From Methanobacteriota archaeon (lineage in GTDB: Archaea; Thermoplasmatota; Poseidoniia; Poseidoniales; Poseidoniaceae): DNA of 38,875 bases. The stretch covers positions 1 through 38,875 of the forward strand of contig PAOW01000029.1 of the NCBI GenBank assembly GCA_002710015.1, written 5' to 3'. Below are positions 18,258-26,031 of the stretch, in pieces. Both the position numbers and the translations under genes were made by a program. The notes under the pieces are model-generated. The model was not told the DNA's origin. It saw nothing but the letters and a program-made list of their open reading frames with translations, and did not search any database. The stretch's first letter is position 1; the number at the start of each line of letters is the position of its first letter.

Positions 18258-19646
18258 ATGGATACTGGAGTAACGCTATTTCTGCTAATTGCAGGTTTTG
18301 GGTTGATTTTTGCATTTGGAATAATACTACTTGTCACTAGATACAAGCGGTGTGCATCTGACGAAATCCTCGTCGTATATGGACGAGTAGGTGGAGGAAA
18401 GGCATCGAAGTGTATCCATGGTGGTGCAACCCTTGTCTGGCCGCTGATACAGGACTGGAAGAAGTTGAGTTTGATCCCTATGACAATCAACATACCTCTA
18501 ACAAACGCACTGTCTATTCAAAACATCAGAATTAACGTGCCATCCACTTTCACAGTGGGTATAAGCACAGACCCTCTAATAATGAACAACGCTGCCGAGC
18601 GTCTTCTACATCTCAAACCACCAGAAATTGAATCCATGGCTTCTGAGATTATCTTCGGTCAGCTAAGGCTTACAGTTGCTTCTCTTACTATCGAGCAGAT
18701 CAACAAAGAACGTGATTTGTTCCTAGAGCAAATCAGAGATAACGTAGGGCATGAATTGAACAAGATTGGTCTTAACCTAATCAACGTTAACATCACTGAT
18801 ATCACAGACGACTCTGAATATATCGAGAGCATTGGAAAGAAGGCTGCTGCTGGTGCAGTAAACGCAGCAAAGAAGGACGTTGCAGATGCTGACAGAGATG
18901 GTGCTATCGGACAAGCTGCTGCATACGCAGACAGAGACATTCAAGTTGCTGAAAATGAAGCTAACGCTGAGAAAGGAAAGAAGGCTGCTGATGCAGATAG
19001 AAGAAAAGAAGTTGCTATTCTTGAAGCAGATGCAATTGGAGGAGAAAACACCTCCAAAGCAAATATTGCAGACTACAACGCAAACCTGGCAGAAAAAGAA
19101 GCCGAAGCAATGCAGAGAGCAGAAGTTGCTCGAAGAACGGCTGAAATGGAAGTCCAGAAGGCTCAGTATATGCTTGAACAAGAGAGACTGAAGGCTGAAG
19201 AAATTGTCCGTGAAGAAATCGCTAAGACACAGATCGAGATTGCTGCTGAAGCTGAAGCTGAGCGCCAACGTCGTGTCGCAAGTGGTGAAGCAGATGCTGT
19301 GCTTGCAAAGTATCGTGCTGAAGCGGAAGGTGTCCAAGCTGTTCTAGAAGCAAAGGCGGCCGGTTATTCTAGCCTAGTTGCCAGCGCAGGTGGGGATGCT
19401 AAGGCTGCTGCAACATTGCTAATGGTTGAGAAGATCGAGCAGATAGTTGCAAGACAAGTCGAAGCAATTTCTAACCTGAAGATTGACAAGATTACAGTTT
19501 GGGATTCCGCTGGCTCTGGAAACGGAGAAGGCTCTACTGCTAACTTCGTATCCAGCTTAATCCACTCTCTACCACCTGTGCACGATGTTGCTAGGATGGC
19601 GGGAGTTGACCTGCCAGACTACTTGGGAAGTATGAAAGAGGAATGA
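18258..19646 (+). CDS. Flotillin-family (SPFH/band 7) membrane-scaffold protein
   Basis: This protein of about 462 residues has an N-terminal transmembrane helix (about 5-27) and an SPFH/band 7 domain (about 32-190: EILVVYGRVG, INVPSTFTVGI, NVNITDITDD). A very long Ala/Glu/Lys-rich coiled-coil region (about 195-390) follows, and the C-terminal segment ends in LPDYLGSMKEE. The length and Glu-Ala repeats fit flotillin/YqiK rather than stomatin. It probably oligomerises to organise membrane domains together with the NfeD-like protein encoded just upstream. I prefer the ATG at 18258, which has AGGTG 6 nt upstream. A GTG at 18249 is in frame three codons earlier. Confidence 0.88.
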   Translation: MDTGVTLFLLIAGFGLIFAFGIILLVTRYKRCASDEILVVYGRVGGGKASKCIHGGATLVWPLIQDWKKLSLIPMTINIPLTNALSIQNIRINVPSTFTVGISTDPLIMNNAAERLLHLKPPEIESMASEIIFGQLRLTVASLTIEQINKERDLFLEQIRDNVGHELNKIGLNLINVNITDITDDSEYIESIGKKAAAGAVNAAKKDVADADRDGAIGQAAAYADRDIQVAENEANAEKGKKAADADRRKEVAILEADAIGGENTSKANIADYNANLAEKEAEAMQRAEVARRTAEMEVQKAQYMLEQERLKAEEIVREEIAKTQIEIAAEAEAERQRRVASGEADAVLAKYRAEAEGVQAVLEAKAAGYSSLVASAGGDAKAAATLLMVEKIEQIVARQVEAISNLKIDKITVWDSAGSGNGEGSTANFVSSLIHSLPPVHDVARMAGVDLPDYLGSMKEE

Positions 19647-19658
19647 AATCCATCTAAT

Positions 19659-19676
19659 CGGTCCCTATAGGGACCG
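19659..19676. promoter_or_regulatory. Perfect 18-bp palindrome between flotillin and fhs
   Basis: CGGTCCCTATAGGGACCG is its own reverse complement. It begins 12 nt after the flotillin stop and ends 4 nt before the TATA-like box of fhs. It could be a hairpin (7-bp stem, 4-nt loop) ending the flotillin transcript, or a dimeric regulator site covering the promoter-upstream region of fhs. There is no strong T-tract after it, which slightly favours the operator reading. Confidence 0.5.
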
Positions 19677-19680
19677 TGAT

Positions 19681-19688
19681 TTCTATAA
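19681..19688 (+). promoter_or_regulatory. TATA box of fhs, probable leaderless transcript
   Basis: TTCTATAA is centred about 26 nt upstream of the ATG at 19711. There is no Shine-Dalgarno-like element immediately before the ATG. Same geometry as the protease and gatD promoters in this window. Confidence 0.45.
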
Positions 19689-19710
19689 CCCCCCAATCTA
19701 GGATGGCCGC

Positions 19711-21426
19711 ATGCAGAGTGACCTAGAGATTGCCAGAGAAGCTGAAATGGAAGACATTACAGCAATAGCATGGAAACTTGGAATCGGTGAAAATGAAATC
19801 ATGCCAATGGGTAGCGGTAAAGCTAAGATTAAGTGGGATGCGCTCAAAGGTAGGCTATCAAAACCTCAAGGATCTCTAATTTTGGTTACCAGTGTAAACC
19901 CCACTCCGTTTGGTGAAGGTAAAACGGTCACAACAATTGGTCTAACTCAGGCTCTAAATCAAATTGGAAAGCGAGCTACATGTGTTATTCGTGAACCATC
20001 GATGGGTCCAGTTTTTGGAATTAAAGGAGGTGCTGCTGGAGGAGGTTTATCTCAAGTCTTGCCAATGGAAGATATCAACCTACACTTCACTGGTGACTTA
20101 CATGCTGTTACAAGTGCTCACAACCTTCTTTCATCGATGATAGATAATCATCTAAAGCACGGGAATAAGAAAAACATAGATCCCACCAGAATAATTTGGC
20201 CTAGAGTAATCGACCTAAATGATAGAACACTCAGAAACATCACAGTTGGACTCGGTGGTCCTGCAAATGGTCTTGTTAGAGAAGACAGGTTCGATATTAC
20301 AGCTGCAAGCGAAGTGATGGCAATCTTAGTTCTTGCATCAGATTATGCGGACCTGAGAAAACGACTAGGAGATATTGTTGTTGGTCAAAGCTTGTCTGGA
20401 AATCCGGTGAAAGCAGATGACATAGAAGCCGCAGGTGCCATGTCCTTGCTACTAAGAGATGCATTTTTACCCAACCTAGTTCAAACATTAGAGGGTAATC
20501 CTGCTTTCATACATGGAGGGCCATTTGCGAATATAGCTCATGGAAATTCTTCAATCATAGCGGACAAATTAGCACTTGGTGCAGCAGACTACGTAGTTAC
20601 AGAAGCAGGGTTTGGCTCGGATATGGGCGCTGAAAAATTCATGCATATCAAAGCTGTAAATTCGGGTAAATCCCCAGATTGTGTCGTCATGAATGTAACG
20701 GTTCGCTCAATGAAGTTGCATGGAGGTGCATTTGGAGACAAAGCTTCTAGAAGACCTTCAAAGAAAGAAATTGAGAAGGAGGATGTTGGTGCTGTAACAG
20801 CTGGAGCTGAAACAAATCTAAATCGCCATATCAAGAATATGCTTCAGTTTGGGATGCCAGTAGTGGTTTCAGTGAATCGCTTCGCAAGTGATACAGATGC
20901 TGAGCTAGAGGCTTTAACCAAGTGTGCGAGAAATTCAGGTGCATCAAGCGTCTGCCTAACAGAAGTCCACGCTAAAGGAGGAGCGGGTGGCAAGGAATTG
21001 GCTAAGGCAGTAGTATCAGCTTGCCAAGATCACATTGCAGCAGGAAGGCCATTCACACCACTATTCAACAACGATACACCGATTGAGGAAAAGGCGTTGC
21101 GTGTTGCCACAAGGATATATGGTGCGGACGGAATCAATATCCTCGCCAAAGCTGGCAGACAGTTAGAGCAGCTCAAATCATGGGGATACGGAGAATTGCC
21201 TGTTTGTATGGCAAAGACACAATACTCGTTTAGCCACGATCCTAACCTACTTGGAGCACCTTCTAATTTTGAGATACCTATTCGTGAATTTAGACTAAAT
21301 TCAGGAGCTGGATTCGTTGTTGCCGTGCTTGGAGAAATTATGACTATGCCGGGTCTGCCAAAGAGACCTGCTGCCTCAGATATGGATATGGATGAAGATG
21401 GGAACCTCCTCGGAGTATTCGGGTGA
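19711..21426 (+). CDS. fhs: Formate-tetrahydrofolate ligase
   Basis: This 571-residue enzyme makes 10-formyl-tetrahydrofolate from formate, ATP and tetrahydrofolate, for purine synthesis and other one-carbon needs. The family P-loop TPFGEGKT is at residues 65-72. The conserved blocks REPSMGPVFGIKGGAAGGG, DINLHFTGDLHAVTSAHN, GNPAFIHGGPFANIAHG and TEAGFGSDMGAEKF all match the family. It is slightly longer than the usual 555-560 residues because of an N-terminal extension. The first-codon choice is supported by a TATA box 26 nt upstream. The Pelota gene starts 6 nt after its stop, so the two are probably co-transcribed. Confidence 0.96.
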   Translation: MQSDLEIAREAEMEDITAIAWKLGIGENEIMPMGSGKAKIKWDALKGRLSKPQGSLILVTSVNPTPFGEGKTVTTIGLTQALNQIGKRATCVIREPSMGPVFGIKGGAAGGGLSQVLPMEDINLHFTGDLHAVTSAHNLLSSMIDNHLKHGNKKNIDPTRIIWPRVIDLNDRTLRNITVGLGGPANGLVREDRFDITAASEVMAILVLASDYADLRKRLGDIVVGQSLSGNPVKADDIEAAGAMSLLLRDAFLPNLVQTLEGNPAFIHGGPFANIAHGNSSIIADKLALGAADYVVTEAGFGSDMGAEKFMHIKAVNSGKSPDCVVMNVTVRSMKLHGGAFGDKASRRPSKKEIEKEDVGAVTAGAETNLNRHIKNMLQFGMPVVVSVNRFASDTDAELEALTKCARNSGASSVCLTEVHAKGGAGGKELAKAVVSACQDHIAAGRPFTPLFNNDTPIEEKALRVATRIYGADGINILAKAGRQLEQLKSWGYGELPVCMAKTQYSFSHDPNLLGAPSNFEIPIREFRLNSGAGFVVAVLGEIMTMPGLPKRPAASDMDMDEDGNLLGVFG

Positions 21427-21432
21427 GGTGTA

Positions 21433-22461
21433 ATGCAGGTCATCAAAAGCGATTTTGGATTCTTCAAACTTAGAATCGATTATCAAGATGACCTGTGGAC
21501 ACTTGCAAGACTGTGTACTAAAGGTCGCAGTATCGGAATGCTTGGTGAAAGAAGAGACCAAACCACAGCTGGCCAGGAAGGTGGTAGAGCAAAATCCGCT
21601 GAGAGAAAAAAAATGTGGATCAAACTGTCAATCCTTTCTAATGAATTTCACACGTTCTCTGATAACCTAAGAGTTCATGGAACCATTGAAGAAGCAAAGT
21701 TTGACCTTGGCTCTCACCATACGCATGTAATAGAGGTTCGTGACGAAATTGAACTGACATCTGAAAAAGGATTTCCTGATTTTGACAAAGACCTGATTAG
21801 ACTTGCTTGTGAAGCTAGTGGAAAGGCTAGAGTTGTTATTATGGTCGTTGAAAATGACGAGTGTATCTTGTTTGAGATTACTGGTAGAGGTATCAGAGAG
21901 GTATCTACGTGGACATTGCGCGGTGGAGGGAAATATACTGGTTCGAAGATTAGTGAAAGTGCTTCGAATTCATTCTTTGAAAAAGTATCAAGAGAGGCAA
22001 ATGAATTCATTCAAGAAGGAACGCCCATCGTAATTTGTGGACCAGGTCATGCCAGAGAAAAACTAGCACCACTTATTGAAGGAATTAAGAAAATAATCCC
22101 GACAAGCATGGGAGGTAGAAGTGCTGCTAACGAGGTGATATCTGAGGGACTAGCAGGCGATATTCTATCCGAGCACGCTGTTGTTAAGGAGACTGCTATG
22201 ATTGATGAAGCATGGAAGAGAATATCCACCAATGGAGCGGTTTCTTACGGGAAAAATATGATACAAAAATCACTCGAGGAAGGTGCTATTGAAACACTTC
22301 TAATAACGGCAGATCTTGTAAGGTCAGAAGAATGGGAATCAATAATCAAAGGCTTATCTGAGATAGGAGCAACCCTAGTTCAATGCTCAACCGATCATGA
22401 TGCAGGTGAACAGTTATCTGGAATTGGTGGTGCTGTTGCATTATTACGTTTTAAGGTGTGA
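21433..22461 (+). CDS. pelA: Pelota (Dom34), ribosome rescue factor
   Basis: This 342-residue archaeal Pelota recognises stalled ribosomes and, with ABCE1 and archaeal EF-1alpha, promotes their release. The three eRF1-like domains are visible. An N-terminal Sm-like domain (about 1-130) contains the WTLARLCTKG and ER.....GQEGGRAKSAERKKMW blocks. The central domain (about 131-255) includes GPGHAREK. The C-terminal domain (about 256-342) has LLITADLVRS and DHDAGEQLSGIGGAVALLRF. It lacks the GGQ loop of true release factors, as expected. The gene is packed between fhs (6 nt) and a small unknown ORF whose possible start overlaps its stop. Confidence 0.94.
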   Translation: MQVIKSDFGFFKLRIDYQDDLWTLARLCTKGRSIGMLGERRDQTTAGQEGGRAKSAERKKMWIKLSILSNEFHTFSDNLRVHGTIEEAKFDLGSHHTHVIEVRDEIELTSEKGFPDFDKDLIRLACEASGKARVVIMVVENDECILFEITGRGIREVSTWTLRGGGKYTGSKISESASNSFFEKVSREANEFIQEGTPIVICGPGHAREKLAPLIEGIKKIIPTSMGGRSAANEVISEGLAGDILSEHAVVKETAMIDEAWKRISTNGAVSYGKNMIQKSLEEGAIETLLITADLVRSEEWESIIKGLSEIGATLVQCSTDHDAGEQLSGIGGAVALLRFKV

Positions 22462-22463
22462 TT

Positions 22464-22745
22464 ATGTATTCCAGATGGTTCCATGATATCAAAGGCGACT
22501 TACGCAGTGAGATGAAGGGCCTACGTTGGTTGTTAATTAGGCGTGATGACCTTGTCAAAGCAACATCTGCTTGGATGTTCGCAGAATTGGACGGGACTTT
22601 GATTGGGGTAGACCACAGAGGTAAAGAGTTCATTTCTGGAGTTCATAACAGAGCGATTCATCTTCTGTTGGTGGATAGCGATAATGGAATTACGGGTATA
22701 ACAAAAGTAGCAACTTCTGGTGAACTTGAAGACCATATTTGGTAA
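22464..22745 (+). CDS. Conserved-looking small protein, function unknown
   Basis: This protein of about 93 residues has no signal peptide or transmembrane helix. It contains a basic/hydrophobic first third (SEMKGLRWLLIRRDDL) and a beta-rich remainder. I do not recognise a family. The ATG at 22464 has AAGGTG 5 nt upstream, inside the end of pelA. A GTG at 22458 overlaps the pelA stop as GTGA. Tight coupling to pelA suggests co-expression, possibly a translation-related role. It is convergent with the polymerase gene and the stop codons abut directly. Confidence 0.65.
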   Translation: MYSRWFHDIKGDLRSEMKGLRWLLIRRDDLVKATSAWMFAELDGTLIGVDHRGKEFISGVHNRAIHLLLVDSDNGITGITKVATSGELEDHIW

Positions 22746-24275
22746 TCAAGCGAATGGTATAGAGATTGTTTTGTGGGTTCCTAAATTCACTACTGTTAAC
22801 ATACATGGCTTAGGTTGGAAACCTAGCATTCTCTGGTATGATGTCTGGTCCTGCCATGTTGATGATTGGATTAGAGTAGTACCTCTAAAGTCAACACAAG
22901 CATGTCCGTGCACGTGTCCTGTTACAAATATGTCAGGAACCTCTCTGATAACTAAGCCATCCTCAGGTTCTGGAGAAAGTGGGGTTTTTCCTCCCCATTG
23001 AGGTGCTAAGTGTCTTCTCCTGAGCATCTGGCGCATCGCTTCAACCGGATCTTTGTAGGTCACATTTCGTAAACCGGCCACGAAATCGTCAATCGACTTT
23101 CCATGATATGAGAGTATTCTAACACCGTCTAAACTGAAATCACAAGGATTTCCAACAAACATAGTTGAGTTGTAATCCTGTTGTATCTCTGGCTCTAAGG
23201 TGGGCTGGGGTTCCGCTGGGCGAACAGCATCATGGTTTCCAGGTAGCATAATACATTCAACCCAGTCTGGCAGAAGTTCAACTAATTCGGCAAAACTAGA
23301 ATATTGCTTGTAAAAATCTTTGATCAAGAGTTCCTTATCTTGTCCAGGATATATTCCAACCCCATCCACACAGTCCCCTGATAAAACAAGATATTTGATT
23401 GTTCGAGCAAGTGGGTCTGTGTTAAACCAACGTACCATTTTGTGCCACTGAGCTTCTAGGAAGGTTTTGCTTCCTAGGTGTACGTCTGAAAGGAAGGCAA
23501 CCGATACAGCTTGTTCAGCGAACTTCTTTTCGTGCCTATCATGCATCGGGAAATGTAAGTCATCGATATAGAACATACCACCATCTTGTGAGAAACTACC
23601 TGAGACTCCAACTACATCATCAGGCATTAAGCCTGACTCGACTATCCTTGAATGCTCGATTATCCTGTCCTCTCCTTTTCGATTCATCAACAAACAATTC
23701 ATTTCTCCGCTTGAATCCTCTAATGAGAACATAAGGTGTCCATTCTTGGTGTGTCTGGGATCGTTCACTAGACCTATTGCTACCGCCACATTTTCTCTAC
23801 CCTGGAAACGACTTCTTTCTGCCTGTAATCGAGCAATCTCTAAAGGTCTACGAGGAAGTCGAGAGTTTGCTATAATCAATTTCCGCAATCTTTCCAATCG
23901 GTCATTAAAAGCATCATTTATGTCACCCATTTTCCCTTCTGTAATGCTATTACCAGTTATATCATAATGAACTTCAACATTTACAATTGCATCTACTGCA
24001 TCCATTGGGAAGTCTTCTCTTCTCCAATCCGGCATATTGTTGCGCATGGAGATATCTTCTGTTTTCGGTTCCACGATTGGTGCGATTACTCTACCTGGAC
24101 TACTTGTAAGAGCAGGAACTTTCTGAGTAAAAACATTCTTTCCCTCTTTACGAATCATATCAATATGAGATTGTGGGTTTTCATGGGTGAGTAGAAAATC
24201 AACTAATGATTTTGGTGCAAGAGGAATCCCAGCAGCACGCAACTGCTGCATTATCTGGGCTCTACTCGCCGCCAT
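22746..24275 (-). CDS. polB: DNA polymerase D small subunit (DP1)
   Basis: This 509-residue small subunit of archaeal family D DNA polymerase carries the proofreading 3'-5' exonuclease in a calcineurin-like phosphoesterase domain. An N-terminal helical region (1-60) and an OB-fold (about 160-245) precede it. The metal-binding motifs are all present: SDVHLGS (Asp264, His266), SGDCVDG (Asp301), PGNHD (Asn347, His348), SYHG (His391) and GHVHGH (His454, His456). The exonuclease is therefore predicted active. The large catalytic subunit DP2 is not in the window. It lies downstream of the PncC-like gene on the same strand (61-nt gap), so the two may form an operon. Confidence 0.95.
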   Translation of the reverse strand: MAASRAQIMQQLRAAGIPLAPKSLVDFLLTHENPQSHIDMIRKEGKNVFTQKVPALTSSPGRVIAPIVEPKTEDISMRNNMPDWRREDFPMDAVDAIVNVEVHYDITGNSITEGKMGDINDAFNDRLERLRKLIIANSRLPRRPLEIARLQAERSRFQGRENVAVAIGLVNDPRHTKNGHLMFSLEDSSGEMNCLLMNRKGEDRIIEHSRIVESGLMPDDVVGVSGSFSQDGGMFYIDDLHFPMHDRHEKKFAEQAVSVAFLSDVHLGSKTFLEAQWHKMVRWFNTDPLARTIKYLVLSGDCVDGVGIYPGQDKELLIKDFYKQYSSFAELVELLPDWVECIMLPGNHDAVRPAEPQPTLEPEIQQDYNSTMFVGNPCDFSLDGVRILSYHGKSIDDFVAGLRNVTYKDPVEAMRQMLRRRHLAPQWGGKTPLSPEPEDGLVIREVPDIFVTGHVHGHACVDFRGTTLIQSSTWQDQTSYQRMLGFQPKPCMLTVVNLGTHKTISIPFA

Positions 24276-24336
24276 ATACAGCCCAACATAATCGGATGTT
24301 CTTGAGGTGTTCGGAAAATCGAATCAATATTCAAAA

Positions 24337-25020
24337 TCAATCTTTCTTCCACTCAACATCCTCATCATCACCAATAGATTCTCCAGGATCTTGCCAAGAT
24401 TCATCCTGCCAAGGAGCGCCTGCTGTTGCCTCAGCTGCACGTTTAGCCTTCTCCGCTTCAGATTTAGCCATTTGAACAGCAGCCTCAGCCGCTGCTTTTT
24501 CTCTTTGAGCGATTGCATCTTCTTGCCTTACTTTCGCTTTATCCCAGCAATCGATTGCAGTTTTCAAAGCAAAGTGAACGAATGAAATCTTATTCTCCAA
24601 TCTAGTTCCACCCATCTGAACAGACTCAGCGTTTGCCCAGTGAGCTGATGCAATTCCGACATATACTAATCCAACAGGTTTCTTTGAATTTGGAGCAACT
24701 GGGCCTGCAATTCCGGTGATGGAAATTGCCAAGTCAGCACCAGACCTTTCTCGTGCACCCTCTGCCATCTGTATGGCAACAGTAGCGTTTACTGCCCCTT
24801 TTGACTCTAGTAAATCCTGTTGAACGTTCAACTCTTTAATTTTGGATTCATACGAATAGCAAACCCAACTTTGACCAAACCAGTCGCTCGCTCCTGAGAT
24901 ATCTGTCAAAGTACTAGTCAGTAACCCGCCCGTACAAGACTCAGCGACTGTTATGACTGCATTTACTCCTTTCAGTCTGCGCACAAGACGAGCTGCCAGG
25001 GCTTGTATTTCCTCATCCAT
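24337..25020 (-). CDS. PncC/CinA C-terminal-type nicotinamide-nucleotide amidohydrolase with long charged tail
   Basis: The first about 160 residues form a CinA C-terminal domain with TVAESCTGGLL (Ser28, Cys29), SITGIAGP and GLVYVGI. In bacteria this domain deamidates NMN to NaMN in pyridine-nucleotide salvage. The remaining about 65 residues are unusual for the family. An Ala/Lys/Glu-rich coiled-coil-like helix comes first, then an acidic Trp-containing end (WQDESWQDP, DDEDVEWKKD). I chose the Met at 25020 because MDEEIQALAARL matches the usual family N terminus. In-frame ATGs at 25041 and 25071 would add 7 or 17 residues. The full-length CinA N-terminal domain is absent, which is common for stand-alone PncC. 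Confidence 0.82.
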   Translation of the reverse strand: MDEEIQALAARLVRRLKGVNAVITVAESCTGGLLTSTLTDISGASDWFGQSWVCYSYESKIKELNVQQDLLESKGAVNATVAIQMAEGARERSGADLAISITGIAGPVAPNSKKPVGLVYVGIASAHWANAESVQMGGTRLENKISFVHFALKTAIDCWDKAKVRQEDAIAQREKAAAEAAVQMAKSEAEKAKRAAEATAGAPWQDESWQDPGESIGDDEDVEWKKD

Positions 25021-25096
25021 TATACCGCTGTGATAGCCCATACTTCTTGAAGTTAGAGGGGTGTCATTCAAAAAGAGGTGACAAGTGCGTCTGGTT

Positions 25097-25172
25097 GGGC
25101 CCGTGGTCTAGCGGTTATGACACCTCGCTTACACCGAGGCGATCGTGGGTTCGATTCCCACCGGGCCCACCA
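25097..25172 (+). tRNA. tRNA-Val (anticodon UAC), CCA encoded
   Basis: The acceptor stem GGGCCCG (25097-25103) pairs perfectly with CGGGCCC (25162-25168). The discriminator is A, and CCA is encoded at 25170-25172. The anticodon stem CCTCG/CGAGG (25123-25127 and 25135-25139) encloses the loop CTTACAC, with anticodon TAC at 25130-25132. The T arm GTGGGTTCGATTCCCAC is canonical. No intron is present. An A-rich, weakly TATA-like stretch lies about 24 nt upstream (25067-25076). Confidence 0.96.
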
Positions 25173-25210
25173 CCAAAATATCGAACATCATCTCTGATTT
25201 GACTAGCGAT

Positions 25211-25870
25211 TTACAGACCTAGATACGGGCGTAAGTCAGCTAGATCATTTGAGTTAACAACTGGTATTCCAGCATCAGCGAATGCCTTCTTTGCGCTATC
25301 TCTTTGTGGGTTGAATCCGATAAATGTTGAACCATCAACATACATGGACAGATCCATACTAGAATCGCCAACGCACACCAACCTTTCAGGCGGACATTCC
25401 AATATGCCCAACAATTTGTGAATTGATGTATATTTCTCCATCGAAGGTACTCTGACTACTCCCTCGTCCAATAGCCAACCATCATCATCGAACTCAAATC
25501 CATTAGCAATCCAATCATCAGCTTTAACCATCGCCGCAATGGACTGAACATAAATATCAACACCAGCAGAGACTATTGCTACATGCACTCCGGCAGCTTT
25601 CAGGTCGGCTACTATTTCTTTTGCACCTTTCATTAGTTTACAACCCGAAAAGGCTCTGAAAATATCATCCCTGTGTATCTTGGGAGAGACTTCCTTCCAA
25701 AGCGCAATATCAGCGGCCATAAATTCGGCATCCGTCATTTTACCAGCCATGAATTGCTGTAACATATCTTTGGAATCAGTACCAAAGTGGTCATGGATTG
25801 TTTTCCATGAAGAAATAGAATCTGCTAAAACACCGTCACAGTCGAAAGCAACGCAAAGCGGCATCTCCAT
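25211..25870 (-). CDS. HAD-family phosphatase, phosphoserine-phosphatase-like
   Basis: This 219-residue cytoplasmic haloacid dehalogenase-type phosphatase has complete motifs. Motif I is FDCDGVLADS (nucleophile Asp10, acid Asp12), motif II is IVSAG (Ser101), motif III is a Lys in MEKYTSIHK, and motif IV is GDSSMD (Asp169, Asp173). An alpha-helical cap lies between motifs I and II (about 18-80). The order and cap resemble SerB-type phosphoserine phosphatases, but substrate specificity cannot be fixed from motifs alone, so no symbol is given. The ATG at 25870 has GGGGAT about 5 nt upstream and a TATA-like box about 35 nt upstream. An in-frame Met is two codons later. Confidence 0.85.
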   Translation of the reverse strand: MEMPLCVAFDCDGVLADSISSWKTIHDHFGTDSKDMLQQFMAGKMTDAEFMAADIALWKEVSPKIHRDDIFRAFSGCKLMKGAKEIVADLKAAGVHVAIVSAGVDIYVQSIAAMVKADDWIANGFEFDDDGWLLDEGVVRVPSMEKYTSIHKLLGILECPPERLVCVGDSSMDLSMYVDGSTFIGFNPQRDSAKKAFADAGIPVVNSNDLADLRPYLGL

Positions 25871-25900
25871 GTTATCCCCAAATTCAATGGGACATGACTA

Positions 25901-25910
25901 ACTATATTGG
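25901..25910 (-). promoter_or_regulatory. TATA-like box of the HAD phosphatase gene
   Basis: On the minus strand this reads CCAATATAGT, centred about 35 nt upstream of the start at 25870. It would give a leader of about 10 nt containing the GGGGAT Shine-Dalgarno-like element at 25875-25880. It lies just downstream of the three-hairpin spacer as read on the minus strand. Confidence 0.4.
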
Positions 25911-25940
25911 AGTTATTAGAATAAGGAAAGAAGGTTATAC

Positions 25941-25985
25941 AGAGGTGAGTGGCTCCAAGTATTCCTCTTGGAGCCACTCTCCTTT
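25941..25985. other. Long inverted repeat (13-bp perfect stem plus 5-bp extension)
   Basis: GAGTGGCTCCAAG (25947-25959) is the exact reverse complement of CTTGGAGCCACTC (25967-25979), with a 7-nt loop. After one T-T mismatch the outer bases AGAGG (25941-25945) pair with CCTTT (25981-25985) through four Watson-Crick pairs and one G-U. On the minus strand it is followed by a pyrimidine-rich tract (about 25918-25936), as expected for a terminator. It could also be part of a structured RNA. Confidence 0.65.
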
Positions 25986-25996
25986 GTGGGGCGTCC

Positions 25997-26012
25997 CCCG
26001 TCTTAAGACGGG
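25997..26012. other. Perfect 16-bp palindrome
   Basis: CCCGTCTTAAGACGGG is self-complementary. On the plus strand it is followed by TATTTTCTT. A competing small hairpin, GGGG-CGT-CCCC, overlaps its left edge at 25988-25998, so two alternative folds are possible. It lies between two longer hairpins in the same spacer. Confidence 0.6.
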
Positions 26013-26031
26013 TATTTTCTTAACCAGTTAG

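Noticed and set aside
18777-19337. 186-codon open frame opposite the flotillin coiled coil
   Set aside because: It mirrors the repetitive Ala/Glu/Lys codons of the flotillin. The translation is Ser/Phe/Cys-rich with no recognisable fold, so it is a shadow frame.
25097-25172. tRNA as an integration (att) site
   Set aside because: No duplicated tRNA 3' end, integrase or phage-like gene is visible in the window, and the flanking genes look like core genes.
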